Below are positions 27,105 through 34,447 of a stretch of 64,000 nt of DNA, piece after piece (position 1 is the stretch's first letter; every line of letters begins with the position of its first letter). The DNA lies in NCBI GenBank assembly GCA_964612085.1, contig CAZTCJ010000006.1, positions 1 through 64,000 on the forward strand, written 5' to 3'. Below the pieces are notes generated by a model. It was given only the letters and a program-made list of their open reading frames with translations, was not told the DNA's origin and searched no databases. Source of the stretch: CAZTCJ01 sp964612085. GTDB taxonomy: Bacteria > Pseudomonadota > Alphaproteobacteria > JAJFIK01. The position numbers and the translations under genes are program-made.

Positions 27105-27787
27105 GGATCCGAACCCACGCTGGCGGCGGCGTCCGCTTCAATCTTGTAGCCGAGCCCCCGCACGGTTTGAATAAGATCGGAGCCGATCTTTTTGCGCACC
27201 CGGCCGACGAACACTTCAATCGTGTTGGAGTCCCGGTCGAAATCCTGGTCGTAGAGATGCTCGACCAGTTCGCTGCGCGAGACCACCCGGCCCTGATGGT
27301 GCAGCATGTAGGCGAGCAGCCGGTATTCGAGGGATGTCAGCTTGACCGGCAGGCCGTCGACGGTGACGCGGGCGCTGCGCGTATCGAGGCGCAACGGCCC
27401 GCATTCGATCTCGGCGCTGGCATGGCCCGCCGCCCGGCGCAACAGCGCCCGCAGCCGCGCGAGCACTTCCTCCGTATAGAACGGTTTGGCCACATAATCG
27501 TCCGCCCCGGCATCGATTCCGGCGACCTTGTCGCTCCAGCGGTCGCGGGCGGTCAGGATCAGGACAGGCATGGTCCGGCCATCCCGGCGCCAGCGCTCCA
27601 GAACGCTCACGCCATCGAGTTTGGGCAGGCCCAGATCGAGAATGACCGCGTCATAAGGCTCGGTATCGCCCAGGAAATGGCCTTCCTCACCGTCATGGGC
27701 GCAATCGACCGCATAGCCTGCTTCACGCAGCGCTTCGCTGAGCTGACGGGCCAAAGCCTGTTCGTCTTCCACGAGAAGGATGCGCAT
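27101..27787 (-). CDS. OmpR/PhoP-family response regulator
   Basis: A 228-residue regulator: receiver domain with acidic residues at VEDEQALA, the phospho-acceptor Asp in YDAVILDLGLPKLDG, switch Thr in LILTARDRWSDK and Lys in YVAKPFY, followed by a winged-helix OmpR DNA-binding domain (LTSLEYRLLAYMLHHQGRVVSRSELVEHLYD). MRILLVEDE at 27787 is preferred over 27796. It is cotranscribed with the kinase downstream (4-base overlap), and the PepSY gene lies 36 bases upstream on the same strand. Confidence 0.94.
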   Translation of the reverse strand: MRILLVEDEQALARQLSEALREAGYAVDCAHDGEEGHFLGDTEPYDAVILDLGLPKLDGVSVLERWRRDGRTMPVLILTARDRWSDKVAGIDAGADDYVAKPFYTEEVLARLRALLRRAAGHASAEIECGPLRLDTRSARVTVDGLPVKLTSLEYRLLAYMLHHQGRVVSRSELVEHLYDQDFDRDSNTIEVFVGRVRKKIGSDLIQTVRGLGYKIEADAAASVGSDP

Positions 27788-27823
27788 CCCCAGCAACCTC
27801 AGCCAATTATTCGGTGGCGCCGG

Positions 27824-28171
27824 TTACCGGTAGCGGGATTGCCGACGCCTTACAGACAGGATCCTACCCGTCCTTGCATCCACAATGAAATGCTGAACTT
27901 CGCCATTATTACGGCGCCAGACGATGCGGTATTGCTGCTTGCGCCGGTCATGGAAGGCATCCATGAGGCGGCCATCGGTGCGCCTGCGGATCCGCTTGAC
28001 CACGTCTTTCATGGGCACGAGGCGGCCCCGGCGCACATCATCGCGCACCCGGTCGTGATCGTCGCGGTTGCGGTTTCTGGCCTGAGCTGAGGAAAATCCG
28101 ATGGTGCACGCGGCTGCTCCGGCCACGCCAGTCATACACTTACTGAGGAACAGTCTACGGGTCACCATCAT
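27824..28171 (-). CDS. Small secreted PepSY-like protein
   Basis: A 115-residue exported protein: an N-terminal signal (RRLFLSKCMTGVAGAAACTIGFSSAQA) whose RR and hydrophobic run could be Sec or Tat, then one PepSY-type domain (LVPMKDVVKRIRRR ... YRIVWRRNNGEVQHFIVDARTGRIL). PepSY proteins often accompany PhoPQ-type systems and may inhibit proteases or modulate sensing; that role is inferred from context. The mature part is unusually basic (many Arg/Lys, RRRQSRYR at the end), complementary to the acidic sensor of the neighbouring kinase. Confidence 0.8.
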   Translation of the reverse strand: MMVTRRLFLSKCMTGVAGAAACTIGFSSAQARNRNRDDHDRVRDDVRRGRLVPMKDVVKRIRRRTDGRLMDAFHDRRKQQYRIVWRRNNGEVQHFIVDARTGRILSVRRRQSRYR

Positions 28172-28230
28172 GACCCAACCTTATAGCTGTCCCTGCCTGA
28201 ACCAAAGCTGAACAAATAGACACGGGACCG

Positions 28231-28252
28231 GCGGAAAACTGCGCTTTTCCGC
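28231..28252 (-). terminator. Possible hairpin after the CII-like gene
   Basis: GCGGAAAA (28231-28238) and TTTTCCGC (28245-28252) form a perfect 8-bp stem with a 6-base loop, flanked by further ACCGG/CCGGT pairing. It lies 73 bases past the stop of the CII-like gene and upstream of the PepSY gene. There is no long T-run, so it may be an attenuator or weak terminator. Confidence 0.4.
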
Positions 28253-28324
28253 ATTCCGGTGGCCCGGGTTTCATTACAATTGCGTCACTGTCGCCCACCC
28301 CGGCCCGGCCCGCGCGCCGCCGGC

Positions 28325-28777
28325 TCAGGATTTGAGCGTCTGGATCGTTTTGCGCAGGGCCGTCAGCGAGCGTTCCGCTTCCAGCAGGCGCTCCTCGATC
28401 TTGACCTTTTCCCGGTGGTCGATGCGCCCGTCATTGGACAGGGAGACCTCCACCTCACGCATCAGATCGGTGACGTCGAACAGGGTCGAACTCGTCTGTG
28501 TTCGGACATTCTCGGAACACGGTTCGATTTCGTTCGGGCGCGCCACGGCGACGAAGGGAGAGTCTTCAAGAAAGAAGTCCGCGATCCGCACATCGTTCAG
28601 AATCGTCAAAATCGCCTTCGCCTCTTCGACGCTGAAGCGGACGCGTCCATACAATCGGCTGTACAAGGATTGCTCCTTCATGCCGAGTTTGGATGCGACC
28701 TGTTTGACGCTCTGGACCTCCTCGACAATGAGAAGCTTGTACAACAAGGTCGCAAAGTCCTTGGATCCGTCCCCCAT
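28325..28777 (-). CDS. Phage CII (CP76)-like regulator
   Basis: A protein of about 150 residues resembling the phage regulatory protein CII/CP76 family: a helical N-terminal part (DFATLLYKLLIVEEVQSVKQVASKLGMKEQSLYSRLYGRV, split here only by description) with an HTH-like core, the segment FSVEEAKAILTILNDVRIADFFL, and a C-terminal coiled coil (VKIEERLLEAERSLTALRKTI). The ATG at 28777 is preferred; a TTG at 28864 behind GGGAGG is an alternative. No prophage genes adjoin it, so it looks like an orphan or domesticated regulator. Family assignment is by pattern only. Confidence 0.65.
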   Translation of the reverse strand: MGDGSKDFATLLYKLLIVEEVQSVKQVASKLGMKEQSLYSRLYGRVRFSVEEAKAILTILNDVRIADFFLEDSPFVAVARPNEIEPCSENVRTQTSSTLFDVTDLMREVEVSLSNDGRIDHREKVKIEERLLEAERSLTALRKTIQTLKS

Positions 28778-29136
28778 GTTACAAAACCGCTCCTCTTCAC
28801 TCGTGGATCGTGGCTGGTCCTGACACACGAACACAAAAGAAAGCACCAACCGATCCAAACGCAATAATCACTCAGCCTCCCTTTTGTTAATGGACCGTTT
28901 GTACCGGTCCTACAATAGGGAAAGGGGATATCTTTGCGATGAATGCTTAAGAGCTGTGCTTATTGCACCACGGAAACTGTCCGGACTGTCCGATATCGGG
29001 CACATTTAGCACTCGCGAGACGGATTGCCGGTGAAGGATCGCGCAACGGTGGGCATTGGCCGCCGCTATTCGCGTCTTCTGTCCAGGGATGATTAGGGGG
29101 TAAACGGCCCGTTTCCGCCCGGACGGCGGATCCGCC
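28778..29136. other. Intergenic region upstream of the CII-like gene
   Basis: No gene is evident. It holds the inverted-repeat operator at 28892-28915, an AT-rich segment (28913-28950) and a GGCGGATCCGCC palindrome near 29125, just beyond the stop of the YcgN-like gene, which could be part of a terminator hairpin. The other repeats in it are short. Confidence 0.5.
28892..28915. promoter_or_regulatory. Overlapping inverted repeats, candidate operator
   Basis: GGACCG (28892-28897) is inverted as CGGTCC (28905-28910), and TTGTA (28899-28903) is inverted as TACAA (28911-28915). They lie about 115 bases before the preferred CII-like start and overlap a possible minus-strand -35 (TTGTAG). An autoregulatory site for the CII-like protein is a reasonable inference. 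Confidence 0.5.
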
Positions 29137-29643
29137 TCAATCGCTTTCATTGTCCGGTTCGGCGCTGATCAAGGCCTCCGGCACGATATGGTCTTCCAGA
29201 TCCGCGTTCGGCACAGCCCGCTCGCAGACCATGCGGCCACGCAGAGAGACGCCGATGTGGTGGAGCGTTTCGGTCTCCCCGCAGATCAGCGGGTGCCACC
29301 ACGCCAGATCGCGGCCTTCCCACAGGCGGCGATAGGCGCAGGTGCCGGGCAGCCATTTGGCCACCTTATCCAGATTATCGGGTTTCAGGACGATACAGTC
29401 CGGCACGCGCCTGGCGCGATGCTCATAATCCGTACAGTGACATTTATCCCGGTCGAGCAACCGGCACGCCACGTCCGTATAGGCCGTTTCCGGCTCGGCG
29501 CTATCGTCGTCCTCGTCCTGCAGTTTGAGAAGACAGCATTTGGCGCAGCCGTCGCACAGGGATTCCCACTCCTCGCGGGTCATCTGCGCCAGCGTCTTGG
29601 TCTTCCAAAATGGATCGCCGCTCACCGGCTGCCCTTTCCTCAT
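29137..29643 (-). CDS. YcgN/UPF0260 cysteine-cluster protein
   Basis: A 168-residue member of the UPF0260 (YcgN) family in the YkgJ-type cysteine cluster superfamily. Cysteines expected to bind zinc or iron are seen in LCDGCAKCCLLKLQ, TDVACRLLDRDKCHCTDY, VPDCIVL and GTCAYR, together with the conserved SLRGRMVCE near the end. Precise function is unknown. The ATG at 29643 gives the family's N-terminus FWKTKTLAQMTREEWESLCDGC (residues listed in part); a longer frame from 29679 is not preferred. It diverges from the PBP gene. Confidence 0.9.
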   Translation of the reverse strand: MRKGQPVSGDPFWKTKTLAQMTREEWESLCDGCAKCCLLKLQDEDDDSAEPETAYTDVACRLLDRDKCHCTDYEHRARRVPDCIVLKPDNLDKVAKWLPGTCAYRRLWEGRDLAWWHPLICGETETLHHIGVSLRGRMVCERAVPNADLEDHIVPEALISAEPDNESD

Positions 29644-29787
29644 TGACGCCCTTAAGGGCGGCATCTGCCATGGACTCAAACCTATATCGCCGTAATCATG
29701 CCGAATTGTTCAGGCTTTATCCATGTCTGCCGAAGAACGGCGCGCCGCGAGACCGTTCGGGCAAGACATCCGCAAAAAGATGGTTTG

Positions 29788-31797
29788 ATGACACAAGCCG
29801 GATCAGACAAGAGCCTGTCTCTTTCAGCACGGTTCCGCCGGTTCGTGCTTTTCACCGGCTTGTGGGTCGGCACGGCCGTTGTCCTCGTTATCGGGCTTTT
29901 CACCCTCAGCATCTATCTGATGACCAACGAGGCGCCGGACCGGGAGACGCTCTGGGCGGTAGAACGGGAACCCGGTTACACGATTCTCGACAATCAGGGC
30001 CGGACCATCGCCATTCGCGGTACCTTTTACGGGGATGTGATCGACGTCGCCGATCTGCCGCCCCATCTGGTGCAGGCCTTCCTGGCCATCGAGGACCGGC
30101 GCTTTTACGACCACCAGGGCATCGATCCCCTGGGCCTCGCCCGCGCGCTCATCGCGAACATGCTGGCGGGGCGCACAGTCCAGGGTGGCAGCACGATCAC
30201 CCAGCAGCTTGCCAAGAACCTGTTCCTGAGCAATGACCGGACGATCGCCCGCAAGGCGTCGGAGTTCACCAGGGCGATTTGGCTTGAACGTCATCTGACC
30301 AAGGACGAAATCCTCAAGCTTTATCTGAACCGGATCTATCTGGGCGCGGGCACTTATGGCGTCGATGCGGCGGCCCGGTTCTATTTCGACAAGCCCGCCA
30401 CCGAGGTCTCGCTCGCCGAGGCCGCCATGCTGGCCGGTCTGCCCAAGGCCCCCACGCGCTATGCGCCGACCGCCGATCTCACCCGCGCCCAAGGCCGCGC
30501 CACCCTGGTGCTCGCCAATATGCGCCGCGCCGGCTTCATCTCGAAGGACCAGGAGGTGGCCGCGCGGGACGCACCGGCGGAACCGATCGAGCGTCCGGGT
30601 ACGGACGGGCTCGGCTATTTCATCGATGCGGTCATCAAGACGCTGCAGGACACCTCGGGCAAACCGGAAGCGGATGTCACCATCGAGACGACCATCGATC
30701 TGGACCTGCAGGCCATGGCTGAGGCGGCCGTCAAGACCGTGATGGACGAAAGCGCCGAGGCCATGGAAGCGGGCCAGGCGGCGATCCTTTCCATGACCCG
30801 CGACGGCGCGGTCCGCGCCATGGTGGGCGGGCGCGCTTACGCCGACAGCCAGTTCAACCGCGCCACCCAGGCCCTGCGCCAGCCGGGCTCCGCCTTCAAG
30901 CCTTTCGTTTATCTGGCGGCGCTCGAACAAGGCATTTCGCCGCGCGATCCGGTGTTCGACGAACCGGTACAAGTGGGCCAATGGGCGCCGGAGAATTACG
31001 GCGGCCATTACCGGGGCCGGATCTCCGTGACCGAAGCCCTGCAGTTTTCCGTGAACTCCGTGGCCGTCTATCTGTCCGAGACCATCGGCCGGGAGAAGGT
31101 AATCGAGACCGCCCAGCGCCTGGGCATCAAGACGCCCATCGTGGATCAAAGTTCCATTTCTCTGGGTACGTCGGAAGTGACGCTCCAGGAACTGACGGCG
31201 GCCTATCTCGCCTTTGCGCGCAACGGCATGACCGTCGCGCCCCATATCGTCAAACGGGTGACGGCGGAGAGCGGCGCGATCCTGTTCGAGCAGCCCGAGG
31301 CCCGCCCCCGCCGCGTCATCAACGGCCGCGTCGCCCAGGACATGACCCATATGCTGCACCAGGTAATGCTCGCGGGCACCGGCACGGCGGCCCAGTTGGA
31401 AGGCCATCCGGCCGCCGGCAAAACGGGCACCAGCCAGGACAGCCGGGATGCCTGGTTCATCGGTTTCACCGGGCATCTGGTGACCGGCGTCTGGGTCGGC
31501 AATGACGATTCGAGCCCGATGAAGCAGGTCACCGGCGGCAATCTGCCCGCCCATATCTGGCGGCTCTATATGGCGGAGGCCCATGACGGCCGCCGCCCCG
31601 TCGCCCTGAAGGGCGCCGTTCCCGCCGAACCCACCACTTACGAACGGGACGGTCTGCGGACCTTCCTGGTACGCCTGAAAGAGCGCCTCGACCGGGTGCG
31701 CGACGAACGGCCCGACCGTTATGCCCGCCGCTATGAGGACGACGATCGGGAGCGGCGCCGGGGCTGGCGGGACAGGGATTGGTGGCCGTTCAATTAA
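29788..31797 (+). CDS. Second class A penicillin-binding protein (PBP1A family)
   Basis: A 669-residue bifunctional peptidoglycan synthase. A membrane anchor (FVLFTGLWVGTAVVLVIGLF) precedes GT51 motifs (IEDRRFYDHQGIDPLG; QGGSTITQQLAKNLFL; KLYLNRIYLGAGTYG) and a transpeptidase with SAFK, SVNS and KTGTSQDSRDAW. The C-terminal tail is extremely rich in Arg and Asp (about the last 40 residues) and ends WWPFN. The ATG at 29788 is chosen for a short cytoplasmic tail. It is shorter than the mrcA product because it lacks the OB-like insert, so the two probably divide tasks as in other alphaproteobacteria. Confidence 0.93.
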   Translation: MTQAGSDKSLSLSARFRRFVLFTGLWVGTAVVLVIGLFTLSIYLMTNEAPDRETLWAVEREPGYTILDNQGRTIAIRGTFYGDVIDVADLPPHLVQAFLAIEDRRFYDHQGIDPLGLARALIANMLAGRTVQGGSTITQQLAKNLFLSNDRTIARKASEFTRAIWLERHLTKDEILKLYLNRIYLGAGTYGVDAAARFYFDKPATEVSLAEAAMLAGLPKAPTRYAPTADLTRAQGRATLVLANMRRAGFISKDQEVAARDAPAEPIERPGTDGLGYFIDAVIKTLQDTSGKPEADVTIETTIDLDLQAMAEAAVKTVMDESAEAMEAGQAAILSMTRDGAVRAMVGGRAYADSQFNRATQALRQPGSAFKPFVYLAALEQGISPRDPVFDEPVQVGQWAPENYGGHYRGRISVTEALQFSVNSVAVYLSETIGREKVIETAQRLGIKTPIVDQSSISLGTSEVTLQELTAAYLAFARNGMTVAPHIVKRVTAESGAILFEQPEARPRRVINGRVAQDMTHMLHQVMLAGTGTAAQLEGHPAAGKTGTSQDSRDAWFIGFTGHLVTGVWVGNDDSSPMKQVTGGNLPAHIWRLYMAEAHDGRRPVALKGAVPAEPTTYERDGLRTFLVRLKERLDRVRDERPDRYARRYEDDDRERRRGWRDRDWWPFN

Positions 31798-31885
31798 GAA
31801 TCGCTTTGCGTCTTCAGGGGCTTCTGGCCTTTCCCCAGAACTGCGACTAACATGGACGAGACTGAAATTCCGCAACGGGGGCGGC

Positions 31886-32548
31886 ATGATCACGGTTCAC
31901 CATCTGCAACAATCGCGGTCCATCCGCATTCTCTGGCTTTTGGAAGAGCTCGGCCTTCCGTATGAAGTGCAAATCTACCAGCGCAATCCGGCCACCAATC
32001 TCGCGCCCGATGCCTATCGCCGCCTGCATCCCACAGGCAAGTCCCCGATTGTAACCGATGGCGACAAAGTGCTCGCCGAGACCGGCGCCATCGTCGAATA
32101 TTTTCTGGACGCCTATGACGACAAGGGCCTGCGGCCTGCGCCGGGCACGCCGGAGAAACTGGCCTATACCTATTGGATGCACGCCGCCGAAGGCAGCCTG
32201 ATGCCCTTCCTGGTGATGCACCTGATCCTGACGAATATGGAAACGCGCCCGCCCTTTCCCATACGCCCGATCGTCAAGGCCGTCACGGGCCAAGTGCGCA
32301 AAATCTATCAGCGTCCGTCCTTGAAAGCGTTGCTCGATTATACCGAGACCGAGCTGGGACGGTCCGAATGGCTCGCGGGCGACCGGCTCACGGGCGCCGA
32401 CATCATGATGAGCTATCCGCTGGAAGCGGCGGCCACCCGCGCCGGTCTGGACGGGACCTATCCGAACATCAAGGCCTATCTGGCGAAAGTCCGGGCCCGG
32501 CCCGCCTACCAGACCGCTTTCGAGAAAAGCGGTGAACGGACGGCCTGA
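31886..32548 (+). CDS. Glutathione S-transferase family protein
   Basis: A 220-residue GST. The thioredoxin-like N-terminal domain reads MITVHHLQQSRSIRILWLLEELGLPYE, with Ser in the SRS position likely serving as the catalytic residue, and PTGKSPIVTDGDKVLAETGAIVEYF contains the cis-Pro and ESGAI-like glutathione-binding motif. The helical C-terminal domain includes LAGDRLTGADIMMSYPLEA, the N-capping box. The ATG at 31886 follows GGGGGCGGC. It is 88 bases after the PBP gene. Substrate unknown. Confidence 0.92.
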   Translation: MITVHHLQQSRSIRILWLLEELGLPYEVQIYQRNPATNLAPDAYRRLHPTGKSPIVTDGDKVLAETGAIVEYFLDAYDDKGLRPAPGTPEKLAYTYWMHAAEGSLMPFLVMHLILTNMETRPPFPIRPIVKAVTGQVRKIYQRPSLKALLDYTETELGRSEWLAGDRLTGADIMMSYPLEAAATRAGLDGTYPNIKAYLAKVRARPAYQTAFEKSGERTA

Positions 32549-32588
32549 ACACGCCGGTCGGGGGCCGCAGTCGAACCATGAGTAGAGT

Positions 32589-33029
32589 ATGATGCGTTTT
32601 TCATCACGACAGTTGACCGCTTTCTTTCTGGCTCTAACGATCACGCTGCAAAGTACCGCCTGCGGAACGCTTCTCTATCCCGAACGCCGGGGCCAGACCA
32701 GCGGCCGCATCGATCCGGCCGTCGCGATCTTGAACGGTATCGGCCTGCTGTTTTTCATTATTCCCGGCGCCATCGCCTTCGCCGTCGATTTCTCCACAGG
32801 CGCGATCTATCTGCCCGGAGGACGGGCGGACAACGGGGACGGCACGAAAGACGTCCGTATCGTGACGGTCAAAGGCGAAATCACGCCCGAACGGCTCGCA
32901 CGGATCCTCGCTCAGGAAACCGGCCAGCATGTGGATCTGGCTCACGCGACGATCCGCCAGGCGGATCAGGCCTCTCCGAACGGTGTGGTGGCGCTCCTCA
33001 ACCGGAACATCGAGGCCGCCAAGCCGTAA
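32589..33029 (+). CDS. Small lipoprotein with one internal membrane segment
   Basis: A 146-residue protein. The N-terminal signal ends in a lipobox-like STAC at about residue 25, followed by GTLLYPERRGQ. A second hydrophobic segment (ILNGIGLLFFIIPGAIAFAVDFSTGAIYLP) is strongly conserved in similar proteobacterial proteins I recall without a name. The C-terminal half is soluble. Function unknown. It converges on the next gene with a 12-base gap. Confidence 0.75.
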   Translation: MMRFSSRQLTAFFLALTITLQSTACGTLLYPERRGQTSGRIDPAVAILNGIGLLFFIIPGAIAFAVDFSTGAIYLPGGRADNGDGTKDVRIVTVKGEITPERLARILAQETGQHVDLAHATIRQADQASPNGVVALLNRNIEAAKP

Positions 33030-33041
33030 GCCTGGCGCTCC

Positions 33042-33860
33042 TCAGGACGTGACATCCACCAGATCGGGCACCACCCGCCAGCGGCGCGGCTCCTGCTCAC
33101 AGGCGATCCCGGTCCAGCGCTCGGGCCGCCCCGCCCCCGTATCGACGCTCTGCTCGAATTCCCGGCACAGGACCGGACGCCGGGCCACGCCGCCCGCCAG
33201 ACCGAAATCGTCGTCGAGCGAAATGCCTTGCCCGCCGATCACGCGCGGCTCGTCTTGCAGCTCCGTCTGCGGTCGCGCCGGTTCGGTCAGCAGGGGACGG
33301 AACATATAGCCCAGCACCCGGTTCTTCATGGCGATCAGCACCCAGTCCTCGCCCCGCACCTTGCCCAGCAGGCTGACGGCCGTGCCCTTGGCCACCACTT
33401 CGGATTTGCCGAAATCGGTCGAAGGGCCGAGCCGGACATTGGCGTTGACCGTCGTCACTTTCGACTGGTCGAGCGGCTCCAGCACATAGTCCGTGACGAT
33501 GCCAAGGGGCGCTTCGAGCCGACCGCCGACAGCCGTCTCAACCCCGGTTAGAAAAGCCGGACCGGCCCGCACCGATCCCCGGCGCGTGCTGTCGAGCACC
33601 CAGGTGGCGGTCGGGCGCAATTCGGGCGAGGTCAACGCCAGCCCCATGGCCTGGGCCATTTCCCGTTCCATGGACCCGGTCAAACGGCTGCCCAGGGTCG
33701 ATCCCAGAGCCGCGTCCTCGACCGTCACGCCGCTGGCCGCCGGACGGGGGCGCTCGTAAGACCAATCCCGCCGCTCGTAAGCCGAGCCGGTGATCAGGCC
33801 GCACGCGCCCAACAGGCTCGCGGTCAAACTGACGAGAAAAACCCGTCCGATGGCTGTCAT
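33042..33860 (-). CDS. Lipoprotein with SH3b domain
   Basis: A 272-residue lipoprotein: signal peptide MTAIGRVFLVSLTASLLGAC with lipobox LGAC. The next part (VEDAALGSTLGSRLTGSMEREMAQAMGLAL) resembles glycine-zipper/17-kDa surface-antigen segments. A bacterial SH3 domain follows (VNANVRLGPSTDFGKSEVV; EDWVLIAMKNRVLGYM), and the C-terminus has a Cys pair. The ATG at 33860 follows AGGAG. SH3b domains commonly bind peptidoglycan; localisation to the outer membrane is inferred from the lipobox without Asp at +2. Confidence 0.82.
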   Translation of the reverse strand: MTAIGRVFLVSLTASLLGACGLITGSAYERRDWSYERPRPAASGVTVEDAALGSTLGSRLTGSMEREMAQAMGLALTSPELRPTATWVLDSTRRGSVRAGPAFLTGVETAVGGRLEAPLGIVTDYVLEPLDQSKVTTVNANVRLGPSTDFGKSEVVAKGTAVSLLGKVRGEDWVLIAMKNRVLGYMFRPLLTEPARPQTELQDEPRVIGGQGISLDDDFGLAGGVARRPVLCREFEQSVDTGAGRPERWTGIACEQEPRRWRVVPDLVDVTS

Positions 33861-34006
33861 GGTCCTGTCTCCTCTCACCGCCCCGCCAGACATTCACGCA
33901 AATGTTGGTATAGGCCGAGTAAGGCTCTTTCTGGACTGGCCGCCGTCACGAATTGGGCCGTTAATCGGCAACACATTGATTTTGCGACCCTATCTCTACC
34001 GCTCAA

Positions 34007-34030
34007 TGCATTTCACATAACAGAAATGCA
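34007..34030. promoter_or_regulatory. Perfect inverted repeat upstream of the sulfite reductase operon
   Basis: TGCATTTC (34007-34014) and GAAATGCA (34023-34030) are perfect inverses with an 8-base AT-rich centre, followed by an AT-rich stretch (TTTTATAAATTT) that could be a -10 region. It lies about 90 bases before the DUF2849 start and may bind a sulfur regulator of the Rrf2 or LysR type; the regulator's identity is not shown by the sequence. Confidence 0.55.
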
Positions 34031-34116
34031 GTTTTATAAATTTCCCAGCTATTGATGCGCATTTGGAAGTCTCCCATATTGCTGTTGTGAGTTTGCAGTG
34101 AATGGGAGACAGACGC

Positions 34117-34425
34117 GTGAAAAACCGCACGGCCCCCCAGGTCATCACAGCCAACCGGTTGATCGACGGCGATGTGGTCTATATGACCGCCGGCCGGGAC
34201 TGGACGCCCCGTCTCCAGGAGGCCTACGCCATCGGTCCCGAGGAGGATATGGATCCCTTTCTGGAAAAAGCGCGCGCCGATGTGGCCGCCCGGCTGGTGG
34301 TCGATGCCTATCCCTTTCCCGTGACCCTGGAAAACGGCGCGCCCGAAGCGCTGTCCGCGCGGGAGATCATCCGCGCCTTGGGACCGACCATCCGTACCGA
34401 TCTCGGCAAGCAGGCCGAGGCCTAG
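34117..34425 (+). CDS. DUF2849 protein of the sulfite reductase operon
   Basis: A protein of about 102 residues, DUF2849, usually encoded directly before cysI in alphaproteobacteria. The start region (RTAPQVITANRLIDGDVVYMTA, listed partly) and the W in GRDWTPRLQEAY are family features. GTG at 34117 has GGGAGA at proper spacing; ATG at 34102 lacks a site. The biochemical role is unknown; constant linkage with CysI suggests assembly or regulation. The gap to cysI is 22 bases. Confidence 0.85.
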   Translation: MKNRTAPQVITANRLIDGDVVYMTAGRDWTPRLQEAYAIGPEEDMDPFLEKARADVAARLVVDAYPFPVTLENGAPEALSAREIIRALGPTIRTDLGKQAEA

Positions 34426-34447
34426 ATCCATAGACCGGAGCCCATCC

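Noticed and set aside
29824..31893. 689-codon open frame antisense to the second PBP
   Set aside because: Compositional shadow of a GC-rich gene, with no family pattern.
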